Positions 48,869 through 58,419 of a stretch of DNA of 64,000 nucleotides are shown here, piece by piece. The notes beneath the pieces are model-generated. The model was not told the origin of the DNA. It made no database searches and worked only from the letters and a program-made list of their open reading frames with translations. The translations under genes and the position numbers were made by a program. Position 1 is the first letter of the stretch. Each line of letters begins with the position of its first letter. The stretch is taken from contig OY540810.1 in assembly GCA_961205875.1 (NCBI GenBank), forward strand, positions 2,604,001-2,668,000, read 5' to 3'. The DNA comes from Sialis fuliginosa (taxonomy: Eukaryota; Arthropoda; Insecta; Megaloptera; Sialidae).

Positions 48869-49381
48869 AATAGGCATGATGCCAGTAACAAAGTATCACT
48901 GAAATTATGATTTTAAATAATGAAATAAGTTAAAAAGATTCTAAAAAATGTAATTATTTTTATATTAATATGATTTTTGTTAAAATAAAAACTCAAAATA
49001 CAGCAATCCGCCATGTTTGATAAGAGTGGATGACGTCACGGCTATGCAAACATCATTTTTGTTTCATTAATACCTGCACTGTTTATAAATTATTTTGTGG
49101 TTTTAAATTATCAATTTGCTCAGTTTTGTGTTACCCAAAGTAAAACCGAGAAACATTAGCGATGGAACAATAAGGATTTATTATAGTTTACATAGACGTG
49201 ACGTCAAAAATGCGCCATGACACCTGCGAGCGTTTTGGCGTCAAATTCAAAATTAGTTTTTAAAGGGTCAATTTTTGTGATTAAACCTTTATTTTATGCA
49301 GAAATAAACATTTTTTTGGAAATAAGAGACACGTAAGATCATCATAAAATAGTTTTTTTAAAATTAGGCATCATGCCTATT
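48869..49381 (+). mobile_element. Family Q element, copy 2
   Basis: The ends are aataggcatgatgcc and ggcatcatgcctatt. It is highly similar to 10168-10697, with a short deletion. TGACGTCA occurs at 49031 and 49199, at the same internal positions as in copy 1. Confidence 0.8.
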
Positions 49382-49794
49382 GTAAGTAACCAAAAAATTT
49401 TTTTTGAACACAAAAAAAGCTAATTGACTTACCGCGTCACCCCCCTCCCCCTTGCATGGGTCAAGAACATATTTTTTTTAATAATGAGTTTCTTAAATTT
49501 TTTGTCAATACAGATCGGTTTAAATTATTAAATTAGTTTTATTTGAATTCACCCTGTCATCACCTTCTTGGTTTTATTGGCATGATTCGACTGGGGACTG
49601 TAATTTAGTTCGGCCTTGTTATCGATTTGAAGCATTTAGTTGGAACAATTAAGATTAGAAAGAATGTCGGTAAACATTTAAAGTTTACTCTTACTATCTT
49701 CTTGGGTGGTTGATTTTTAAAACATTAAACGAAAAATGGATAAGAATTAATATTGTAAATATATATTAAATTCAACAAAAGTTCCTATAAAATT

Positions 49795-50103
49795 TACTAA
49801 ATCATAATTTATAGATACTTAACTGTACAATATCTTAATTTGATGAAAATCGGCCAATAGGTGTCAAAATGGTGGACATTTAAACTAATTATTAGTGTAA
49901 TTGCTTTATTAATTATTATTATATTATCATAGCATCTGCTTTACTTTGTTTCAAATTTTACGATCATTTTGTAATCAATAGCAAGTGTCTATTACTTGGT
50001 GCCCATTACTGGAGAAAAAACATAAACAAAATAAAAGGTTATAGTTTAAAAAGCAAACAATATTTGCGAACTTTGGTAATTAAATTGATTTAATAAAGAG
50101 GTA
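49795..50103 (+). mobile_element. MITE-A fragment (copy 13), interrupted
   Basis: Left-half and middle blocks of the family run to 'ttgatttaataaagaggta', where the next copy begins at that TA. The right part of this copy is not found beyond the insertion. Confidence 0.7.
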
Positions 50104-50636
50104 AGGTACTAGCACCAGTTATGGCCCTATAAGAGCAAGTTTTCGTTGTTTTTTGGATTAATGGGCTTGTTGTTTGTAATTCTCATGAACTCATGTTACT
50201 AATAAAACAAGTAACTCTTAATTTAATCAATTTAATAACTAACCAAAGAAGTCCACAAATCTAGTTTGTTTTTTAAATTATAGCTTTTTATTTTGTTAAT
50301 GTTTCTTTCCAGTAATGGATAAAGTAAAATCAGTAATGAAGACGCAGTGATGAACACTTGCTAATGATTACAAAATGATAAGTACTATGACACAAAAGAT
50401 ATAAAAGAATGAATCGTCAAATTTGAAACAATAATATAATAATTAATAAATAAATTATACCAATAATTAATTTAAATGTCCACCATTTTGACACCTATTG
50501 GCCGATTGTCATCAAATCACTCTATAAGACAGTTAAATGTATATAGATTAATATTCAGAAATGGTAATAATCAAATATCAACAAATATTTCTAATTCAGT
50601 ACATTTAATTAAAAAAAAAAATTCCTGGGGTCATGG
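50104..50636 (-). mobile_element. MITE-A copy 14, next to the XKR stop codon
   Basis: It starts aggtactagcaccagttatg right after TA inside copy 13. The left terminus is worn at 'attcctggggtcatggtta'. Its outer edge is about 20 bp from the XKR stop. It contains ATTAAA (50604-50609) and AATAAA (50287-50292) on the minus strand, so it may provide the XKR 3' end. Confidence 0.8.
50287..50609 (-). promoter_or_regulatory. Candidate polyadenylation signals of the XKR gene
   Basis: On the minus strand ATTAAA lies 47 nt past the stop codon (50604-50609) and AATAAA lies further on (50287-50292). Both are inside MITE-A copy 14. No signal lies between the stop codon and the MITE. Confidence 0.45.
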
Positions 50637-50655
50637 TTATAAATAAAAACACATA

Positions 50656-51086
50656 TTAGGCTTCAACAGCTTTATTTTGATTCTTTGACGTAATTTTAAT
50701 ATAAATTAGCGTTTCGAAAAAAACAGCTAAGACAACTGGAAAAATACATATCACAGGTATTAAATAGTACACAAAATATCCAACTGAAGCATTTCTCATC
50801 ATGTATAACCAAAAAACAGCACCAAAAATGTTTTCAGAACTAACAATTATAAAATAAACAATGTGTATTAAGAATTTTTCTACATTGAAATGTACCCAGG
50901 CAACGAATGTGTACCCAATAGTAAAAATACTTAATTGGACATAATATCCAAAGATCGTGTTGGTTCCTTCGACTATTCCCATGCGGTGATACATAAAAAT
51001 TGATATTATCCAGTGTAGCAACAAACCGAGTCCTCCATATAAAGGGTAACAGCACAAGAATATGCATATGGTTAAAATCCTTGAAG
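50656..51086 (-). CDS. XKR exon 4, with stop
   Basis: Acceptor is tttttag|CTTCAAG and the stop TAA is at 50656-50658. It codes the last membrane segments, including GGLGLLLHW and EKFLIHIVYFIIVSSENIFG. It ends with a short polar tail NQNKAVEA. Confidence 0.9.
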
Positions 51087-54000
51087 CTAAAAAAATTAAA
51101 AAAGTAATTATTCAGGGCCATAACTTCCACCGGGGAAGCGGGGCAGTGCCCCGGGGCCCCCGCGAAAGAGTAAAACTTTTATTTTATTTGGTTCTATCTT
51201 GAAAATGTTATACTTATTACAAATTTTGATTTTTTTTTCGTTGGCAACTTGAATTCAAATTGGCGACCAAAAAAATTTTTATTTTTGCATATTTTGGAGA
51301 CTCTTTGGTTACTTTTTGCCCGGGGCCCCCGAGTCGAGTTACGGTCCTGTAATTATGTACTTCGTTGGCATGATACTATTTATATTAATTATTAATACGT
51401 GAGCATCGAAAATTATCGTACGGTTTTTTAGTATTTATTATAAAAAGAGGTAAATGAAACTTATATCATTCGAAAGGTACTGTTTTTTAGCAATGTTTAA
51501 GAATTTATTACCATGTAGGTAATTTTTTTCTAAAGTTTTCGTTCACGGTAAGAAATAGTACCTACTATTTTTCCTCTGTCAAATAAATTTTTATTTTTGC
51601 TTCCTCTCAATATCGAAGATACGAGAAGTTTTGTGATCGTTTTAAGATAAGCCAAAAAATGTGTTCTTCGATTTCAAAATTTTAAATTTCAGATCAAGAC
51701 ATTTATTATACGTTTTTTTCACCGAAATATACTAGTTTGAATATTATTATAATATTTATATTATTATGATATCTATATATATTAATAAATCGAAAATTGT
51801 CGTACGTTTTTTTAAGTTAACATACACACATGATTTCCCCTCGCATCGTTCAACAGCATAGCAATACTCCTAGCACCACCAAGCGGCAAAAATAAATAGT
51901 TTTGGGGTTCTGTCAAACGTAGAGTATGCCAAATCAATTCGCGTTCAATTTCAATGTTTTAATTTGGAAAGTTTTGTTAATATAATTGCTTTTACGCTTG
52001 ATAATAGAAAATGTAAAACTAATAACTTAAAAAAAACCTGTTTTACCGACAATAATAACGGAAATCTGTATTATCTACACGATTGAATATATGTATCAGA
52101 TATATGCACACCTAACCAAACCTAACTTTGTCCTGTCATCTTCGTTGCATTACTAAAATTTCATCCTAAATGCGCCTAAAGAAGTATTACTTCAAAAACT
52201 CGCGAATCAAACCGATAATTAAATAACATATATTTCATATAATCCTTTGTCTTCATAATTAAACCCCCAATATTTACCTTAATTAAAACAAATCTAACTC
52301 ATGTTACCTTAAATTTTATAAAAATTATCTAGAAAATATTCTTATACCGTGTTTAAACTAAAATGACATAACAACTACATGATTAGGGCTGCATACGGGA
52401 GTCAGGTAAGTGTTGTCGTTTTGTCATTTTGGTGTAAACAATTACAATAATAGTATTTATACTTACATATAGTAAAAACATGCCATGTGAATGAAAACAT
52501 TAAATTTATTATAATATCAATTTTTTCTTTGCTATTCTTGTCAGCTAATTGAAAATCTGGCATGAATGCCCAAGCCAACACAAAAAATGAAGTGACAACA
52601 GAAAATGTCTTAGCATATTCTAAAATCAAAAAAAATTATATTATTTTAACATTCTAATATTTTTTTAGCATTTTTGTATTTGAAAAAAATATTTCAAATA
52701 CAGTTGGGACTCGTTTATTCCAAACCTTCTGAATCGTTTTGACACGAGGAAGTCGCGTTTATTCTAAGTCGAGAGGGGCTCCCGCCAAGTTATGTATAGA
52801 TCTTTAACCAATCAGCGTTGGCGCGGGAATTGACGTCACCACAAGATGTATTCAAATGTTATAAATGTATAATAGAATATCAATTACAAGAAATCCTTTA
52901 TTTATTCTTGTCTTCGTATTTTTTGATATTTTAACAACATATACAATCAAAGAAATACAAATTCGACATTGCAAACTCATGAAAATGACAATTTTGTCTA
53001 TTCGGGAAGTGTCATTTTTACTATTCTTAAGTTGGCAATACGTTCTGTGATTCTGACAGCTCTTTATGATTTTGCAATGTCGAATTTGTACTTCTTTGAT
53101 TGTATATGTTGTTAAAATATCAAAAAATACGAAAACAAGAATAAAATAAAAGGATTTTTTTGTAATTGATATTCTATTATTCATTTATAACATTTGAATA
53201 TGTCTTCGTGGTGACTTCAATTCCCGCGCCAACGTTGATTGGTCAAGGAGCTATAGAGACTATGTATGTAAACCTTGGTATTTAATATTTATCGTTAATA
53301 GTTAATCGTGATAGTGAAATAATTTCACTTTACTTTTAATTTTGAATATGAGCAAGGTGACGAGTGACGACGGTGATAAGTGTCTCTAATTAATTCTACA
53401 AAAATTTCAAAAATATGTTCGTTTACGCCATGACTCGAGAATGGTGGGAGGTGAAGGAGGAGAAAAAATTTCGAATAAACGAAACTCGGCATTTCAGATA
53501 AACGAGACTTAGAATAAGCGATTGTACTAGGTATATTAATACAAACCTAAAATAGTAAAGTTTTCACTTGTTTCTTCATCTTGAACATGGTAAGTTTTCA
53601 ATAACAAAGACACCTGTAGAATTAATTGAGGTACAGCTTCAAATGCACATTCGAACAGTTTCTGGAGTTTTAAATGTGCTCCATTCTTAACAACGACTTC
53701 TTGGTATTCTTTTCTTTTATATTTCCTATACTTAATTTTATATACAAAATTGTTAAATACGATTATAACGACAGGAATTTGAAAGAAAAATATAAAAAAT
53801 AATAACCATAATCTATTAACTATTTTGTACATAAAATTATCTTCTTTGAAAGAAAAATTTCTGAAATGGGAAAAAAATTATTAATCAATAATTTTTCAGT
53901 TTAATTCAAAATAAAGTTTAAAACAATATAAAAAAGAGGGTGAGTATACTTTTGAAAACGCGTTAGAAGTTATACTTCTTTAGCATAATTGAAAAACAAT

Positions 54001-56367
54001 TGTTGAAACTAGTAGCGACATCTAGCGAGAAAACGCAAAATTTATAACATGTAACAGAAATCTGTATTATCTACACCTAACTTCATGTTACATGGTTCAT
54101 TATTAAAATTTCACCCTGAATGCGCTTAAAGAAGTATAACTTCAAAAACCGTATCTCGTATATTTTATTTAGTAGGTAGTAGGTAGAGTCGCATGCAGAA
54201 ATGGTCGACCAGTTTTAATTCAAATTCGCTTATCACAAACTTAGTAGGCTCCTCCCATTTGATTATTATAATATTTAAATCATTTCTCTGTGCACCAAAC
54301 AAAGACAGATATTTTGAAACTCATTTGCACTCTTCGTTTATAGTACTCATACATATATATTTGTACGATTAAATTATTATATAATCTATTGAAAATTGTA
54401 TAAGTAAATTTTGTGGCAAAAAATATTTGATATTCCGAATTTCAGTATTTAAATATGTTAAACTTAAAATTAATTAATGAAATGGACGTATATTTGTGTT
54501 TTTATTTAAAATGATGTAACTATATAAGCTCCGCCCCTAGAAAAAGATAGCCGATGATGTTTGTTTTAATATTTCCGAATCTGTTGTAAGCGATTCTGAT
54601 CTTTATGGTGGCAGACGACTTCTGAAGTCCATAGTAATTTAATTTTGATAACTATGTCATATGAATTACGAATATTTATACAAAATCTTATAAATAAATA
54701 CATATATTCTATTGATAAGTGTTAATTGCTGATAATGTAACCTCGAAAAAAAATAATATATGTATACTTATTGACTAACAATCGAGTATTTTGTGGAGTC
54801 TTTTTTGTGGTATTATTATTTTTTTATTACATTTTGAACTGCTCGTTAGTAACCTTTTTATGGTAGGTCACATCCTTATCGACAAAAAAATAATTACTGA
54901 TCTTATTTTTAAAGAATTAATGATATCAAATAAGTATCATCATTTTCTTGAAAACATATCAGTTTCGAATGAAAAAAAAAATAGAAAATAAAAACAATAT
55001 TATTAAAAATCAGATCTAATAATTTATTAATGTTCCATGCTAAACGGAACATTTAAAGAATCACTTCGGTGTCTCTCTGTTAGGCCATTTGTCACAGACG
55101 ATTTTTCCTGAAATTATTTGATGCAAAAATTTGAAGTTAAGCACAGAGATTTTATACGTGAATTTTTATTCTGGGGGGTAAATTGAGAAATGGAAAAAAA
55201 TCATGGGAAATTAAAGCTTATTGAAGCACAAATTCAAAAATGTATTTTTTATGAATTTAAAAAAATATTTTTCAGTAAAAACGTTTAAAAATTGCTGTTA
55301 TCACAAAAAAACTGTTTATTATTATAGTATTGCAAAAGAGCGCGCTAGCGGTAAACTTTTTTCCGGCTTGATTTACTATTATCGTCACTGCTTATTCCCC
55401 TTGTCACCTAACGTAACAAAATATAGCCTATAACCTGACCGTAGAACATATTTATGAATTAAAAAAAAACACGTAAATCGGATAAGTGGTTCACTAACGA
55501 ACAGACAGACAGACAGACGTTGAGCTTTATATATATACAGTGTATTCAAAGTTGATTAAGACATAGGAAATTTAACATGGGGGCAATTAGAAATGTTGTA
55601 AAAACAGAATTTTATAAAATAGTAATTAGTATTTTGTTTTCAAATTTATATCTGCCAAAAAATATTATTATAATTTTATCTAGGATGCTTATTTTAATTT
55701 CATTAATGTATTTTAATCTTTATTAAAGTTGAAAACAAAATACTGTTGATTAATTTAAAATTTATCAGTTAGTTTCGAGGCGGCATTTCAACATTTCTAA
55801 TTGTCTCCATGTTAAATTTCGTATGCCTTAATTAACTTGGAATACACTGTATATTAAGGATATTGTGTTGTATATATATATTAATTATTATACTTACTGT
55901 TCATAAAGGTAAGCAGTATTTATAAAAGTTGCAAGAATTACAAATAAATAAGTTAAAACTCCAAATGCATATTGGCCATCCCTGCAATAGACATATCCTA
56001 AATATAGATCAGAGTATGCGTCAGACAGTGATAATATAGCTGTAATAATTAACAACACTATTTCTTTAAGTACAAACAATATAAACTTTCTTTTAGATTC
56101 GTTTTCTTCATCATCACATTGTTGCAAATTGGTTAGATTTTCATCTTCTATGTCTTTCACATCTGTTTGTTCTATTTTATCTATGTTTTCTTGTACTGAT
56201 TTTGTATCTTTGTCAATGGATTCTTCATCATCTATGTACGGTATATTTTTAATTAAATATTCAAACAAACTTTTACTTTTCTTTGTGTCAGCTTCATTGT
56301 TAACATTTGTTATGTTTTCTTCAGTTGTTTCAATAAATGGTTTCTCAATATCTTTTGTTTCACTCAT
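50656..56367 (-). CDS. XK-related (XKR/CED-8 family) membrane protein, four exons
   Basis: The protein has 455 residues when exons 56367-55898, 53860-53547, 52619-52467 and 51086-50656 are joined. Every junction is GT-AG and the phases (2, 1, 1) close to an exact multiple of three. XKR proteins are multi-pass membrane proteins; some are caspase-activated phospholipid scramblases that expose phosphatidylserine. Visible here: an acidic, hydrophilic N-terminus (1-93); TM1 about 95-117 with the family-type SDAYSDLYLGYVY segment (115-127); TM2 about 132-152; and the hallmark FEAVPQLILQ (230-239). Further membrane segments follow through 266-281, 297-312 and the last exon. The ATG at 56367 follows AAAA, with no in-frame ATG nearby upstream. 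Length is normal for the family. The C-terminus lacks an obvious caspase site, so scramblase activation is not inferred. Introns are packed with transposons. Confidence 0.9.
51113..51349. mobile_element. hAT-type MITE in XKR intron 3, 237 bp
   Basis: The ends are cagggccataactt and gagttacggtcctg. The 8-bp flanks taattatt / taattatg differ at one base. It carries cccggggccccc near both ends. It lies 27 bp upstream of the exon 4 acceptor and so may contribute branch-point or polypyrimidine context. Confidence 0.75.
51415..51730. repeat. Family S copy and family B fragment in XKR intron 3
   Basis: 51415-51570 is family S in reverse ('cattcgaaaggtactg', 'aagaatttattaccatg'). 51597-51700 is a family B terminus ('gcttcctctcaatatcgaag'). 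The rest of intron 3 to 52060 has no recognisable feature. Confidence 0.6.
52060..52205. mobile_element. Family O MITE part in XKR intron 3
   Basis: 'aacggaaatctgtattatct', 'ttcgttgcattactaaaatt' and 'gcgcctaaagaagtattact' match family O. Only one terminus is clear. Confidence 0.6.
52467..52619 (-). CDS. XKR exon 3
   Basis: Acceptor is ttttag|AATATGC, donor is ATAT|GTAAGT. It is 153 bp (phase 1 to 1) and codes one membrane segment (SVVTSFFVLAWAFM) and the start of the next. Confidence 0.88.
52701..53524. mobile_element. pogo-like element filling XKR intron 2
   Basis: The ends are cagttgggactcgtttattc and, in complement, caatcgcttattctaag. Both sides have TA, and 'tcgtttattc'/'gataaacgagac' subterminal motifs occur as in pogo/Tigger MITEs. 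Its interior holds a family H foldback. The termini are divergent, so the class is tentative. It leaves only about 80 bp on one side and 22 bp on the other of intron 2. Confidence 0.55.
52797..53258. repeat. Family H foldback, copy 2, inside XKR intron 2
   Basis: The arm 'aaccaatcagcgttggcgcg' at 52806 has its complement 'cgcgccaacgttgattggtc' near 53226. The arms are about 170 bp around a roughly 100-bp centre. It is close to the copy at 17735-18185, including TGACGTCA at 52831. The long open frames read across it are by-products of the palindrome. Confidence 0.85.
53547..53860 (-). CDS. XKR exon 2
   Basis: Acceptor is tttcag|AAATTTTTC, donor is TTTTAG|GTTTGT. It codes a membrane segment (about 173-197), a basic linker KIKYRKYKRK and the FEAVPQLILQ motif. 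The strong family motif makes this exon secure. Confidence 0.92.
53955..54155. mobile_element. Family O MITE in XKR intron 1, 200 bp
   Basis: It is bounded by 'gaagttatacttctttag' and 'cttaaagaagtataacttc' in inverted arrangement. The body includes 'agcgacatctagcgag' and 'cagaaatctgtattatctac'. This is the clearest complete family O copy. Confidence 0.75.
54182..54524 (+). repeat. Family P repeat, copy 2, in XKR intron 1
   Basis: Strong match to 40013-40376 over its whole length. No target duplication was recognised. Confidence 0.75.
54525..55327. other. XKR intron 1, no feature recognised
   Basis: AT-rich intronic DNA. Small open frames on the plus strand are hydrophobic by composition only. 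Confidence 0.4.
55328..55860 (-). mobile_element. Helitron-like element W3, interrupted
   Basis: Read in reverse it starts TCCTTAATA after an A. It is then interrupted by a TA-flanked MITE (55539-55849) and continues 'tatataaagctcaacgtctg', 'gattttacgtg' and 'aagccggaa', stopping before its 3' end. Confidence 0.6.
55539..55849. mobile_element. TA-flanked foldback MITE nested in W3, 311 bp
   Basis: The ends cagtgtattcaaagttgatt and aattaacttggaatacactg are flanked by TA. The arms are complementary for about 65 bp ('aaatttaacatgggggcaat' against 'attgtctccatgttaaattt'). Removing it restores a continuous Helitron-like 5' end. Confidence 0.85.
55898..56367 (-). CDS. XKR exon 1 (coding)
   Basis: Codes residues 1-156 and two bases of codon 157. 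Donor is CA|GTAAGTA. It carries the acidic N-terminus, TM1 and TM2. The 5' UTR limit is not visible. Confidence 0.9.
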
Positions 56368-58190
56368 TTTTATTTATACGTGTTATACACAAGTGAAATA
56401 ATATTCGAAACTAATTTAAAATAAAACAATGTTGATTCCATGTTATCACTGCAATTACATTTACAATTATATTTTAGATGACTCTAAACGTTCCCCGTAG
56501 TAAGTAAACTGATAAAAATAGAGAATGACGAATATGACGGGACAGGGGCGTATTAAAAAAAAATTGGAAATTTTTTATTAAAAAAAATAAAAAAATATTC
56601 ATATAAGAAATGGAAATAACCGAAGGCTCATGAGGTTCAATGTTGGGGGATTTTTAATTAAATTAATTAATTTTTTATCGAAAATTTAAAAAATATTAAG
56701 GGGGCCCTCATGCTGTTTTCTTGCTTCGGGCCTCAAAATGTCTAAGTATGGCTCTGTAAATTGAAATATAACAATTATAAATAAGTAGTTACGTAAAACG
56801 AATATATCTAATTAAAATTAATTAATATGATATGAAAATTATGCTATTTTGGGCAGATTCAAAATTCATTCCGGGCCTGGTTATAAATTTTAACTGATTA
56901 TTTTGAAGAATAACTTGCTTTATAGATAAAAAGGAAAAATATATAAAAAATTTAACTTTTAAACTGAGATAATTGTTGAATTTTTAAATAAATCGCCTTA
57001 CTGCAGGTTTGTCTAAGAATGGCGACGCTGTCATAATTCTTATTGAGTGTCTCTAAAAATAACTGCTTTATAATGCCATCTGTGTACAGTTGTACGCATT
57101 ACAATAGTTTTTATCTAAGATGTAAACCATATCAATACAGAAATTAATAACTTCAACTTTTGAACGATAGATGGGGTTCAAGTAATTTTATAATTTTACG
57201 AAGACAACAATTGGACTTTGAAATTGATTGTTACTTAAAATGAAAATATGATGAAGTTGATAAGAACTGTCCATTTTCTGTTAATAATACCGCGTTCGGG
57301 TATTTAATTTCGAGATGAGTGTAATGTTAATTATTTTATATTAACTTAAAATCATCAAATAAAAATATTTTTTGAAAATCGATTTTTGTTCTCTCCCTAG
57401 GTAATATAATATATAATTTTAAAATAGTTATTTGTCATTTATAATACTAAACATTTGTCTTATAAATGTTAGTTATTTGAATGTAACCTCACTAAATTTT
57501 GAGAGGTTATAAAGTAAAAAATACATAACCTTAGTTTTGGATATATTGATGTTTCACAAAAATAATTCATACAAATTTAATTACACAAAATAATATGGAT
57601 TTATTAATTCAACAATACATTACAAGTATAAATTAACAATGTATTATTATTATTATTTTAACCTAAAATACTAATTTAATGATTGTTTATTAAATTTCAT
57701 ACACATATGCTTTTAATCGTAGCAAATCAAACCAATTAACTCTGAATTAACTGGAATGTTAATGTTGAAGTCATTGTTGTCTTCATCACTACTGTCTACT
57801 TATCGTTATTGTCCAACCCTTAATTGTTGTCAAATTATTTAACATCTTTTGATTTTATGTCGACCAATCGTAATAATGTTCGTTGCGCATGCGCCTACGT
57901 ATTTTACTCTTCATAATAAAGTGACAGTTTATAATCTGTGTAATAACTAGACAATAATAAATATGTATTTGTAAGCATTCTATGGATGTGAGGGGAAACA
58001 CTGGGAGTGGGAATTGGGGAAAAATATAAGCAGACAGTGTTGAGGTATCGTTACCTCGACTGGCAGACAATAACGAGGTTTTTCTACAGTAATTTTTTGT
58101 GACATGCAATTTTAAAATTGTTCTCCAGTATGTAAATTATAAAAATTTAATATGGTTTGGTTTTCTACTACATTTTTTATAAATGCACAA
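56368..58190. other. Intergenic region, shared 5' side of XKR and 3' side of HTATSF1
   Basis: No coding exon. A decayed hAT-like block may span 56544-56757 ('caggggcgtatt' to 'aagtatggctctg'), but its flanks do not match. The NRF1-type palindrome at 57884 and an adjacent CCAAT-type box are the only promoter-like signs. Confidence 0.45.
57884..57894. promoter_or_regulatory. NRF1-type site TGCGCATGCGC
   Basis: A perfect match to the NRF1 core, with 'cgaccaatcg' (CCAAT-type) about 20 bp away. It lies 1.5 kb upstream of the XKR ATG. It would fit an XKR promoter only if a non-coding first exon exists. Confidence 0.35.
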
Positions 58191-58197
58191 ATCTGTA

Positions 58198-58223
58198 TTT
58201 TATTTAAATGTACAATATTTTTA
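58198..58223 (-). promoter_or_regulatory. HTATSF1: HTATSF1 polyadenylation signals
   Basis: On the minus strand one AATAAA overlaps the stop codon (about 58218-58223) and a second follows at about 58198-58203. The close spacing implies a very short 3' UTR. Confidence 0.55.
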
Positions 58224-58419
58224 TTGAGATGTTTTTTCTTCGGAAGATACAACGGGAATAGTTTCTATTTGTTCGGTTTCTTTATTACTTTCTTCATCTT
58301 TTTTTTCCTTTTCTTCTTGTTTCTTCTTCTTTTCTTTTTTGCTAGCTTCAGTACCGTCATCCAGGAATTTATCCCAGTCATTTAATCTCTTATTAATTTC
58401 AGAATCAGTTTCGGCAATC
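58221..58419 (-). CDS. HTATSF1: HTATSF1 last coding exon
   Basis: Acceptor is tttttcag|GATTGCC and the stop TAA is at 58221-58223. It codes INKRLNDWDKFLDDG and a KKEKKKK/E-rich tail ending EEKTSQ. Confidence 0.9.

Noticed and set aside
52852-53184. Open frames of 60-110 codons on both strands across the foldback at 52797 and its sister at 17906-18121
   Set aside because: They read across palindromic arms and encode the arm and its complement. There is no start context, domain or splice support.
56544-56757. Possible hAT element between 'caggggcgtatt' and 'aagtatggctctg'
   Set aside because: The ends are only loosely complementary and the 8-bp flanks do not match.
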